The notes: generated by a model from the sequence alone, not told the origin. 7,974 nt of DNA from WYZ-LMO8 sp964586135 (GCA_964586135.1 CAZPGS010000038.1:1-7974), one strand, 5' to 3'; counted from the stretch's first letter, positions 1 to 5,369 are shown. Translations and numbers: made by a program.

Positions 1-111
1 ACGAAACAGCCCTCCTTGACGACAAGCCTTCGTGATTCCCGCCCTCGCGAAGCAGTTCTTGCTGAGAATAAGGCCTAGCATTAGACCAGAGCCCGCCCAA
101 TGGGAAGGAGG
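1..111. other. Window edge, no supported gene
   Basis: No convincing gene is visible here. On the + strand, frame 3 reads ETALLDDKPS and stops with TGA at 33-35. It could be the last codons of a gene entering from the left and converging on the regulator that ends at 112, but ten residues are too few to identify. On the - strand an ATG at 79-81 opens a frame that runs off the window edge, without a clear ribosome site. The - strand just after the regulator's stop is pyrimidine-rich (CCTCCTTCCC) and may help termination. Confidence 0.3.
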
Positions 112-573
112 TCAGTCCATCAGCTCTTTTGAGAATAGCTCTTCCTTCTTAACGTTTAACACCACGTGGGTTATGGTTCTCTCAACGTACTCCATGGACA
201 ATAGCTTTTTCACGAATTTGCTCAGCTCAGCCCTCGACTTAAACTTAGCCACTATTATTGCATCGCTCTGCCCAGTAACGTCGTAAACTGCCAGGACGTT
301 GGGCATCTTTGCTAACTCCTCCTCGACATCAGCCACCTTGCCCTTGGACATAATAACCTCTATTAGGGCGGCGACGTCATAGCCCAGCTTTTCGACGTCG
401 ACTACGGCTGTGTAACTCTTTATCACGCCCTTCTCCTCCATCTTCCTGACCTTGTTAGCGACTGTGGCCGTGGATACGCCAATCCTCTTAGCTATCTCTC
501 TAAAGGAGAGTCTAGCGTTACTAATTAACTCCTTTAATATTGATTTGTCCACTTCGTCGAGTTGCACACTCAT
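112..573 (-). CDS. Lrp/AsnC family transcriptional regulator
   Basis: A 153-residue DNA-binding regulator of the Lrp/AsnC (feast/famine) family, close to the usual 145-165. Seen: an N-terminal LDEVDKSILKEL opening helix, then a helix-turn-helix at about residues 22-48 (LSFREIAKRIGVSTATVANKVRKMEEKGVI). The C-terminal RAM effector/oligomerisation domain spans about 60-140, with the typical VYDVTGQSDAIIVAKF segment around residues 97-111. Family members form dimers and higher oligomers that bind palindromic AT-rich sites and often sense amino acids; the ligand here is unknown. The ATG at 573 is preferred over an upstream TTG at 609 because family homology begins at SVQLDEVDK and a TATA-like element sits 28 bp upstream, fitting a leaderless message. 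It lies downstream of the ATPase E/H genes on the same strand, but a T-rich tract between them argues for a separate transcript. Confidence 0.93.
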   Translation of the reverse strand: MSVQLDEVDKSILKELISNARLSFREIAKRIGVSTATVANKVRKMEEKGVIKSYTAVVDVEKLGYDVAALIEVIMSKGKVADVEEELAKMPNVLAVYDVTGQSDAIIVAKFKSRAELSKFVKKLLSMEYVERTITHVVLNVKKEELFSKELMD

Positions 574-596
574 CAAAAGTCTCTTACCTGGCTCGT

Positions 597-605
597 CTAA
601 TAAGG
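597..605 (-). promoter_or_regulatory. Candidate TATA element of the Lrp-type gene
   Basis: On the - strand this reads CCTTATTAG, centred about 28 bp before the ATG at 573, the position expected for a leaderless archaeal transcript. A weak inverted repeat (AATAA at 599-603, TTATT at 613-617, nine bases between) overlaps it and could be an autoregulatory site, which is common for Lrp family genes. Both readings rest on position and composition only. Confidence 0.35.
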
Positions 606-618
606 GCAACCGTTATTT

Positions 619-650
619 TGAAAAAGAGCTTAAGACCAAGAGGGAAAATA
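619..650 (-). terminator. T-rich terminator after ATPase subunit E
   Basis: Downstream of the E gene, the - strand carries the T-rich runs CTATTTTCCC and CTCTTTTTC within about 70 bases of the stop codon. Such tracts are the usual signal for archaeal factor-independent termination. It would close the H-E transcript before the Lrp-type promoter. Confidence 0.45.
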
Positions 651-684
651 GCGCCCACGATGATAGCAGGCCCAAAGCTCTAGC

Positions 685-1326
685 CTAGGATTCAGAGAAG
701 AGAATCTTCGCGACCTCGCTTCGCAACCTCCTCCACTTTCTCTCGAGTATGCCTTCAATGGTGTAGTCCACTTCTATCCCAGCCTCAAGTGATTTGGCTA
801 TGAGCCCTCCTATGAAGTTCCCCGCTTCGCTCGCCAATCTCAGCTTCACGGGCTTCCCGAGCTCTCGGCTCAGCTTGTTAGCTATGGCGGTCAAGTCTAG
901 CTTTAGGTTCCTATCTCTCTCGTTTAGCTTCACCTCTATCTCTCCTCCCCCGAGAACTCGTACTGCCTCTTTGATCATGTCGATGAGCCTTTCCTCGTAC
1001 TCCTTGGTTCCGACGATCGCTTGCACCTCCCTCTTCACTTCCTCAACGACACCCTCTATGAGCTTCTCCTTGAAGTTCGATAGCTTCCTGGTCGTGTCTG
1101 TACGCGCTCTGGCCACTTCGCTCCTCCTTTTACTAAGAGCCTCGCTCCTTCTCCTCTTTATCAGCTCAGAGGCCTCTTTCTCGGCCTTTCTCCTAGACTC
1201 CTCCACTGCGCTCTTGACGATTTTTTCGGCCTCCTCCTTGGCCTTTGCTATTATGCTTTCGGCCTCCTCCTTGGCCCTACTTAGCACGGCATTGACAAGT
1301 TTGTCCATATCACCAGTGAGGGGCAT
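685..1326 (-). CDS. atpE: A/V-type ATP synthase subunit E (peripheral stalk)
   Basis: A 213-residue peripheral stalk subunit. It pairs with subunit H (G in other schemes) to brace the catalytic head against membrane subunit I so the rotor can turn. Seen: a long charged helix at about residues 7-100 with eleven-residue periodicity (RAKEEAESIIA then KAKEEAEKIVK), then a globular C-terminal domain ending in the family pattern GGLIAKSLEAGIEVDYTIEG and a final LF. The ATG at 1326 is chosen because a good SD (GAGGGTG, 1333-1339) lies six bases ahead. Alternatives are the ATG at 1341, which overlaps the H stop as ATGA, and the ATG at 1308. The SD spans the H stop codon, so translation is probably coupled. 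About 200 residues is normal for the family. Confidence 0.92.
   Translation of the reverse strand: MPLTGDMDKLVNAVLSRAKEEAESIIAKAKEEAEKIVKSAVEESRRKAEKEASELIKRRRSEALSKRRSEVARARTDTTRKLSNFKEKLIEGVVEEVKREVQAIVGTKEYEERLIDMIKEAVRVLGGGEIEVKLNERDRNLKLDLTAIANKLSRELGKPVKLRLASEAGNFIGGLIAKSLEAGIEVDYTIEGILERKWRRLRSEVAKILFSES
1224..1276 (-). repeat. 20-bp direct repeat at 33-bp period inside atpE
   Basis: The 20-base string TTTCGGCCTCCTCCTTGGCC occurs exactly at 1224-1243 and again at 1257-1276. The 33-bp period equals eleven codons and encodes the repeated AKEEAE segments of the stalk helix. Eleven-residue periodicity is the mark of the right-handed coiled coil known for the E/G stalks of this enzyme family. 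The nucleotide identity suggests a recent internal duplication or gene conversion. Confidence 0.7.
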
Positions 1327-1332
1327 AGATGA

Positions 1333-1339
1333 CACCCTC
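1333..1339 (-). promoter_or_regulatory. Ribosome binding site deciding the atpE start
   Basis: GAGGGTG on the - strand, six bases ahead of the ATG at 1326, and overlapping the TGA stop of the H gene (1338-1340). It pairs well with the archaeal 16S 3' end and supports the 1326 start over the ATG at 1341. Confidence 0.6.
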
Positions 1340-1661
1340 ATGGTCTTAGCACTTCGGCAAGCAATAACTTCACGGCTTTTTCGCGGTTCTTCGCGACCAA
1401 ATACTCTAATCTTTTCATCTCCGTCAATGCGTCCTCCTCCACCTTCTTAATTTCTTGGGCCATCTCCTCCTCTACCCTCTCGGCCTCCCTCTCGGCCTCC
1501 CTCTCGGCCTCCCTCATTACTTCGTCATAGACAGCTCTTGCATGCTCCTCGGCTAAGCTCCTCGCCTCAGCCTCTATCTTCCTCGCCTCCTCGTGCGCCC
1601 TCTCTATAATCTTCCTCGCCTCCTCCTCCACTTCAAGTAAACGCTTTAAGACCTCGTCCAC
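1338..1661 (-). CDS. atpH: A/V-type ATP synthase subunit H (stalk partner of E)
   Basis: A 107-residue, highly charged, almost wholly helical protein, read as subunit H (AhaH type; G in eukaryotic and Thermus naming). It forms the right-handed coiled-coil peripheral stalk with subunit E. Seen: heptad/hendecad patterns such as EEARKIIERAHEEARKIEAE near the N-terminus, a REAEREAEREAER run at residues 50-62, and the closing KNREKAVKLLLAEV typical of the family. It lies directly ahead of atpE, as expected. The frame is open to a GTG at 1724, which would add 21 residues. I prefer the GTG at 1661: the length then matches the family, a GGGGGA site lies seven bases upstream, and a TATA element sits at a workable distance at 1709-1716. 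Low-complexity composition makes the identification rest partly on context. Confidence 0.8.
   Translation of the reverse strand: MDEVLKRLLEVEEEARKIIERAHEEARKIEAEARSLAEEHARAVYDEVMREAEREAEREAERVEEEMAQEIKKVEEDALTEMKRLEYLVAKNREKAVKLLLAEVLRP
1477..1512 (-). repeat. Three perfect 12-bp tandem copies in atpH
   Basis: The unit CTCTCGGCCTCC (+ strand) is repeated three times without a mismatch, at 1477-1488, 1489-1500 and 1501-1512. It encodes the REAE repeats of the stalk helix. A unit of four codons could expand or contract without breaking the frame, changing stalk length in steps of four residues. Confidence 0.8.
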
Positions 1662-1668
1662 AGCATCT

Positions 1669-1674
1669 TCCCCC
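1669..1674 (-). promoter_or_regulatory. Ribosome binding site supporting the short atpH start
   Basis: GGGGGA on the - strand, seven bases before the GTG at 1661. G-rich sites of the same style precede atpI (1755-1761) and atpK (4962-4969), which strengthens this choice of start. Confidence 0.45.
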
Positions 1675-1708
1675 AGACGGACAAACTCCTTTTTGTGCTC
1701 AGCAAACT

Positions 1709-1716
1709 TTATAAAT
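1709..1716. promoter_or_regulatory. Palindromic TATA box, likely shared by atpH and atpI
   Basis: The sequence TTTATAAA is perfectly symmetrical and lies in the AT-rich context ACTTTATAAATTC. On the + strand it would start transcription near 1738, giving atpI a leader of about 30 bases with an SD. On the - strand it would start near 1687, ahead of the atpH GTG at 1661. No other AT-rich element lies between the two genes. This is inferred from position and sequence only. Confidence 0.5.
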
Positions 1717-1754
1717 TCTATCACGTTAACGAAGGTAGCGCGTTGAGCGTTTGC

Positions 1755-1761
1755 AAGGGGG
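1755..1761 (+). promoter_or_regulatory. Ribosome binding site of atpI
   Basis: AAGGGGG, eight bases before the GTG at 1770. It supports the GTG as start rather than the in-frame ATG at 1788, which has no comparable site at a suitable distance. Confidence 0.55.
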
Positions 1762-1769
1762 CCTTGTAA

Positions 1770-3413
1770 GTGCTCACGCTGACACCGATGCTAAAGGTCG
1801 AGGTTTATGTCCCTCGCCCCCATTTAGAAAGAGTCCTATTTAACATCGGTAAGGAAGGCCTACTTCACTTAGTAGACGTCAAAGAGGACTTCCATGATGA
1901 GGTGGCTAAGGGGTTCTTGAAGCCCATAGACGTCTCAGCGAGGCTCTACAAAATTTCTCTGCTCTCTGCTAGGGTTGAGAGGATATCTTCTATCTTAAAC
2001 TTAACTTCTTCACGCCCTTCTGAGGGCTTAAGAGAGGAGGACGTCCTCTCCTTCTCCGTATCTGATTGCGAGGCTTATCTCGACTTCGTAGAGAGATCAC
2101 TAAGCTCTGGCGATGAATCGGCCATGGAGAGGGTTAGGGAGGAACATGGAGAGAAAGTGGTGAGGCTAAACGCCTTACTAAAGGCCCTCGAGGCCCTCGA
2201 GTCGGCGAAGGCGAAGGCGGCTGAAACCCCTAACGTTGCAATCTTTTCGGGCTGGCTACCAAAGAAGCTCTTAAGGACTTTTACTGACATCGTGGGAAGA
2301 GCATGCGATGGGTGTTACGTGGTCAAGTACGAAGAGCCGAAAGCCCATGGGGAAGCTCACCGAGAAGTTAAGGCCCCATCGCTGATGAAAAACCCCTCGT
2401 GGACGAAGGTCTACGAAGGGCTCGTGAAGGGCCTAGGGACCCTCAACTATAGGGAGATAGACCCCACAATCGTGTGGTTCTTCACATTTCCTATATTCTT
2501 TGGCCTCATGTTCCCCGACGTGGGGCACGGACTTGTCTTACTCGCTTTTTCAATTCCTCTCTACTACCTCAAGGAGAAGGGCTTCAAGGGGGGAGAGATA
2601 TCGAATTACATAGTCCAAGGAGCGCCAGTGCTCATAGCCTGCGCGATAACCTCAACGATATTCGGCTTAATCTTCGGAGAATTCCTCGGCAATCCGTATT
2701 CCGAGCACCACCCATTCCACATCTTCGGTTTCAACCCCTTCAGCGGGACATTGGCTCAATTTAGAGAGTTAGCGCTCTCGATCCTAGGCCTACCTCAAGA
2801 GTTCCACGTGCTAGAGCCTAGAGGGGCCATAGCACTCCTAAAACTGACGATCTACGTAGCCATCTTTCACATAACACTAGGGCTGGTCTTCTCAGTGATA
2901 AATAAGGTGAGGCTTAAGGAGTATAAGGAGGCGATAGTGGGCCCCGGGCTATGGCTATGGCTTTACCTCGGCGCCGGCATAGCCTTTATCATCTATAGGA
3001 GCAGGCTGATCTCTGCAGCCCTCGGGGGCGATCTGATGGTATTCGTACTGATATGGTTGCCGTTCATAGTGATGTTCGTTGCTAGGTCAATATTCATTGG
3101 CTTCTTAGATGGATTCGGCGAAAGCCTCGACCACTTCATAGCGTCTCTCTCGAACACCATATCGTACGCAAGGCTCTTCGCCTTTGCGATAGTCCACGCA
3201 GTCCTCTCTGACGTCTTTCTGGCAGTCGACCACGGCCTCTACAAAATGATCGGGGCACCCTTCATAGGCGCCGTAGCTGGGACTATGTTCTTCGTCTTCT
3301 TCGAGATAGTGTTCGTCTTCTTCCAAGCCTTGAGGCTTCACTGGGTCGAGCACGGCACGAAGTTCCTAATAGCCGATGGAGTGCCCTTCCAGCCATTTAC
3401 CATTAAGCCCTAA
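1770..3413 (+). CDS. atpI: A/V-type ATP synthase subunit I (a), membrane stator
   Basis: A 547-residue stator subunit that forms the ion half-channels beside the rotor ring. Seen: a soluble N-terminal half (residues 1-235) opening with LKVEVYVPRPHLERVLFNIGKEGLLHLVD, a coiled-coil stretch around 115-150 and the conserved FSGWLPKK near 159-166. A membrane half of about seven or eight helices follows from residue 233. Family signatures include FPIFFGLMFPDVGHG (240-254), FGESLDHFIASLSNTISYARLFAF (449-472) and EIVFVFFQALRLHWVE (512-527). R468 in SYARL is the expected channel arginine, with R522 as the second. The protein is at the short end of the family (often 600-700), and the shortening appears to lie in the soluble half. 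It starts with GTG behind AAGGGGG. It is divergent from atpH and converges on the subunit C gene with a four-base footprint at the two stops. Confidence 0.96.
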   Translation: MLTLTPMLKVEVYVPRPHLERVLFNIGKEGLLHLVDVKEDFHDEVAKGFLKPIDVSARLYKISLLSARVERISSILNLTSSRPSEGLREEDVLSFSVSDCEAYLDFVERSLSSGDESAMERVREEHGEKVVRLNALLKALEALESAKAKAAETPNVAIFSGWLPKKLLRTFTDIVGRACDGCYVVKYEEPKAHGEAHREVKAPSLMKNPSWTKVYEGLVKGLGTLNYREIDPTIVWFFTFPIFFGLMFPDVGHGLVLLAFSIPLYYLKEKGFKGGEISNYIVQGAPVLIACAITSTIFGLIFGEFLGNPYSEHHPFHIFGFNPFSGTLAQFRELALSILGLPQEFHVLEPRGAIALLKLTIYVAIFHITLGLVFSVINKVRLKEYKEAIVGPGLWLWLYLGAGIAFIIYRSRLISAALGGDLMVFVLIWLPFIVMFVARSIFIGFLDGFGESLDHFIASLSNTISYARLFAFAIVHAVLSDVFLAVDHGLYKMIGAPFIGAVAGTMFFVFFEIVFVFFQALRLHWVEHGTKFLIADGVPFQPFTIKP

Positions 3414-4552
3414 CAGGGAACCAAGAACGAAGCAAACACTTTGTGGGGTGCAACTCTATTATTAGCGGCCATAAGGGCTAACTTCAAGCTGACCTTTTCG
3501 CTCCACTTGACGAAGAGGTAAGAGAGCACCGCTCTGGCCGTGGCTGGAACTCGGGAGGAGCTGACTAGGGCCCTATAGGCTTCATCTATGAAGGATCTTA
3601 ACGCGTCCTCTTCCTTCCTTAGGACTTCCTTCTTAAGCTCTTTGGCACGCGCCCCAACTAGCTCGTCCTTCTGCTCGATAATCTTCATGACTTTAGACTC
3701 CCCGCCCCTCGCCCTTAAGTCGTTAGCAGCTATCGAGAAGAGCTCCAAAGCCAACTCCTTCAATTTTTTAGAGTAGGCTTGAGCGTAATCATTCGCCTCC
3801 AACGCCTTCCCCATCTTTATGAGGGAGTAGGCCGCAAGTGCGAGTATCGGGGCTCTCGAGTTAATTGCTAGGCCCTCTTTGAGGGCCTCAGGGTAGAGCC
3901 CCCTGACCTCTACATCGGCTAGCTGATGCATTAAACCCTCATGCAAGAGGCCTTGAATGCCCCCCTCAAACTTGAATGGCGGGACGACGTAACCCTCTGC
4001 TATTTCATCGCCGCTGACCTCGTGTCTAAAGGCGAAGTTGACGCACAGTATCGTTAAAAAGTCGTTAAAGGCCTTCAACGCCCTCAGGAAGTTTATAGAT
4101 GATTGAGCCCGAACCTCGGAGAAGGTTTTTGAAAAATCCACCACCTCGTTCAAGACCTCGTCAAGCCTTTTTAAATCGTGGAAGTCGTAACCCACGAGAG
4201 ATACGTCCTTCAAAGTTGCCAGTAATTGCAGAGGAGTGCGCGCGTCCATAATCTTTGCAAGCCCGCTTCTGCCTATGATTTTGTGGCGCTTGGCCTCTAT
4301 AAGCGAGGCCAACAGCCTTAGATCTTCTCTCTCAGGGTCGTGCGGTGCTCTAAGTCCCAGCATCAAGCTGAGCTTCCAAATACGCCAAAACATGATCCCC
4401 AAGCCTGCAACGACTCCTATTAAGGCGCCCGTGGTATTGGTGAGGTTCAAATGAGGTCCCACATACCACCCAACGATCGCAAATATTACTGGTTCCAGCC
4501 CTACGCTAAGAGCTATTAACGCTATCCTCAAGTCCTCTCCGTCAAACCTCAT
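3410..4552 (-). CDS. atpC: A/V-ATPase subunit C (AC39 family) with N-terminal membrane hairpin
   Basis: A 380-residue protein in two parts. Residues about 78-376 match the AC39/subunit C family, the cap that seats the central shaft on the rotor ring. Seen: an opening AKRHKIIGRSGLAKIMDA with LATLKDVSLVGYD; a middle segment FNDFLTILCVNFAFRHEVSGDEIAEGYVVPP, which parallels the family's helix and 'R.k..g.s.eei...l.p' pattern; and a closing AVLSYLFVKWSEKVSLKLALMAANNRVAPHKVF, which lines up with the Thermus subunit C terminus. Residues 9-66 are extra: two membrane helices (about 9-31 and 42-66) joined by a short loop with two N-x-T sequons (N36, N39). The spacing of G18, G28, G32, G42, G46, G50 and G52, followed by FWRIWKL, resembles bacterial AtpZ. 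Starting at the ATG for residue 64 would remove the hairpin, but the ATG at 4552 has a promoter-like element upstream and an unbroken frame. The AC39 call is fairly firm; the AtpZ likeness is by eye. Confidence 0.72.
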   Translation of the reverse strand: MRFDGEDLRIALIALSVGLEPVIFAIVGWYVGPHLNLTNTTGALIGVVAGLGIMFWRIWKLSLMLGLRAPHDPEREDLRLLASLIEAKRHKIIGRSGLAKIMDARTPLQLLATLKDVSLVGYDFHDLKRLDEVLNEVVDFSKTFSEVRAQSSINFLRALKAFNDFLTILCVNFAFRHEVSGDEIAEGYVVPPFKFEGGIQGLLHEGLMHQLADVEVRGLYPEALKEGLAINSRAPILALAAYSLIKMGKALEANDYAQAYSKKLKELALELFSIAANDLRARGGESKVMKIIEQKDELVGARAKELKKEVLRKEEDALRSFIDEAYRALVSSSRVPATARAVLSYLFVKWSEKVSLKLALMAANNRVAPHKVFASFLVPC

Positions 4553-4584
4553 CCTTCTCGGAGTAAGTCCTAGGAGAGTAAGGT

Positions 4585-4594
4585 AAAAGCTTAT
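4585..4594. promoter_or_regulatory. Shared TATA-like element between atpC and the 93-residue protein
   Basis: AAAAGCTTAT has a symmetrical AAGCTT core and is the most AT-rich part of the 67-bp divergent gap. It is centred 30 bp before the ATG at 4620, suiting a leaderless + transcript, and about 38 bp before the ATG at 4552 on the other strand, suiting a short leader. Bidirectional use is inferred. Confidence 0.4.
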
Positions 4595-4619
4595 CCCGCA
4601 TGCCTCTTATTAGAGATTT

Positions 4620-4901
4620 ATGACGAGGGGCTATGGCATTAGAGCGAGGGCAAGGAAGAGGGTCGCCAAGGCTATGGTTAAGGCACTCATTGCCGGGCTG
4701 TTAGTCCCATTGTCCGTGATCGCTTTATGCATGTTAGCCGCCTTTTTGTTCAAGGGATTGCACGTCTTTGTTAGGGCAATTTTGATGGTGCTTTTCGGCT
4801 TAGCTGGTCTAGGGCTTGGGACGCTCGTAACTTTAAAGATATTGGAAAAGTTGCAAGCATCGCTCTACGCTAAAGAAGACGAGGATTCAAACCCAACGTA
4901 A
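4620..4901 (+). CDS. Small two-helix membrane protein in the ATPase cluster
   Basis: A 93-residue protein I do not recognise as a named family. Seen: a strongly basic N-terminus (about nine Arg/Lys in the first 21 residues), one membrane helix at about 22-45, a short loop, a second helix at about 51-73 with a glycine ridge (G60, G63, G65, G67), then KILEKL and an acidic tail. The layout predicts both ends in the cytoplasm. Size, hairpin shape and glycine-rich second helix resemble bacterial ATP synthase accessory proteins of the AtpZ/AtpI kind and also the extra N-terminal hairpin of the neighbouring subunit C. It lies 73 bp ahead of the proteolipid gene on the same strand and may share its transcript. 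A role in ring assembly or stability is inference from context. The frame is probably real because of its coding-like composition, promoter and position. Confidence 0.7.
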   Translation: MTRGYGIRARARKRVAKAMVKALIAGLLVPLSVIALCMLAAFLFKGLHVFVRAILMVLFGLAGLGLGTLVTLKILEKLQASLYAKEDEDSNPT

Positions 4902-4924
4902 GGCCAAGTAACTGAAGGGAGCAG

Positions 4925-4938
4925 AAATTGATATAAGG
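4925..4938 (+). promoter_or_regulatory. Candidate promoter of atpK
   Basis: AAATTGATATAAGG with a TATA-like core at 4931-4936. Transcription would start near 4958-4962, giving a leader of about 15 bases that carries the ribosome site. It would give the highly needed proteolipid its own transcript even if the upstream small gene also reads through. Confidence 0.45.
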
Positions 4939-4961
4939 CTAGCATCAAGAAAGCCTCCAGC

Positions 4962-4969
4962 AAGGGGTG
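4962..4969 (+). promoter_or_regulatory. Ribosome binding site of atpK
   Basis: AAGGGGTG, five bases before the ATG at 4975, complementary with a wobble pair to the archaeal 16S 3' end. It is the best ribosome site in the window, fitting the need for many ring subunits per enzyme. Confidence 0.6.
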
Positions 4970-4974
4970 CCTCT

Positions 4975-5295
4975 ATGAGGAGAGCGCTTGCGCTGGGCCT
5001 AGTACTAGCGCTTTTCGGTGTAGTTACAACTATGACGTGCTCCCTCAAAGTTGCCGTAGCGGCCGAGAAGGCAGGCGAAGGACAAGCATTAGAGCTCAGC
5101 AAACTTGGTGCGGGCATGGCCATAGGCTTCGCGGCTTGCGGCGCAGGCATAGGGCTAGGAACAGCTTCGGCAGCAGCTATAGGTGCGATAGCTGAGAAGC
5201 CAGAGCTCTTCGGTAGGACGATGATCTACGTGGTCTTCGTCGAGGCAGTAGCCATTTACGGACTCGTCATAGCATTGTTGCTCTGGATGGGCTAA
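4975..5295 (+). CDS. atpK: A/V-type ATP synthase subunit K (c), rotor proteolipid
   Basis: A 106-residue proteolipid that oligomerises into the rotor ring and carries ions across the membrane. Seen: an N-terminal hydrophobic segment (residues 3-20) after two arginines, ending in SLKVAVAAEKAGEG, which looks like a signal peptide cut after an Ala-x-Ala-type site near residue 30. A glycine/alanine-rich first helix follows (about 42-72, GAGMAIGFAACGAGIGLG), then the polar loop AEKPELFGR, and a second helix (about 82-104) with the ion-binding glutamate E90 in VFVEAVAIYG. There is one hairpin and one carboxylate, so this is the simple c type rather than a duplicated one. The first helix lacks the glutamine, and the residue after E90 is alanine rather than Ser/Thr, so proton rather than sodium coupling is favoured. 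It lies 73 bp downstream of the small membrane protein and is followed by a T-rich terminator. Confidence 0.96.
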   Translation: MRRALALGLVLALFGVVTTMTCSLKVAVAAEKAGEGQALELSKLGAGMAIGFAACGAGIGLGTASAAAIGAIAEKPELFGRTMIYVVFVEAVAIYGLVIALLLWMG

Positions 5296-5319
5296 AGAGC
5301 GAGAAGCCCCGTCCTCGCC

Positions 5320-5343
5320 TTCTTTATTCTCTATTCTTCTTTT
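5320..5343 (+). terminator. T-rich terminator of atpK
   Basis: An unbroken pyrimidine-dominated run with several T clusters (TTCTTTATT, then TTCTTCTTTT) begins about 25 bases after the atpK stop. It fits archaeal intrinsic termination and protects the convergent gene that ends at 5370. Confidence 0.6.
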
Positions 5344-5369
5344 AGCCCATGTGCTTGCTCCAAGCCTCT

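Noticed and set aside
112..609. Extended Lrp-type frame starting at TTG 609
   Set aside because: The 12 extra residues have no counterpart in the family, and the TATA-like element at 597-605 would fall inside the coding region.
794..1450. A 218-codon open frame on the + strand across atpE and part of atpH
   Set aside because: It is the antisense of highly repetitive GAG/GCC-rich coiled-coil codons. The translation is Ser/Leu-rich low complexity with no family pattern, while the - strand frames are clear ATPase subunits.
1477..1512. Possible CRISPR or other spaced repeat array
   Set aside because: The copies are directly adjacent 12-bp units without spacers and are fully explained by the REAE coiled-coil codons.
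2474..2764. A 96-codon + strand frame inside atpI
   Set aside because: It overlaps the conserved membrane part of atpI in another frame, and its translation has no recognisable domain.
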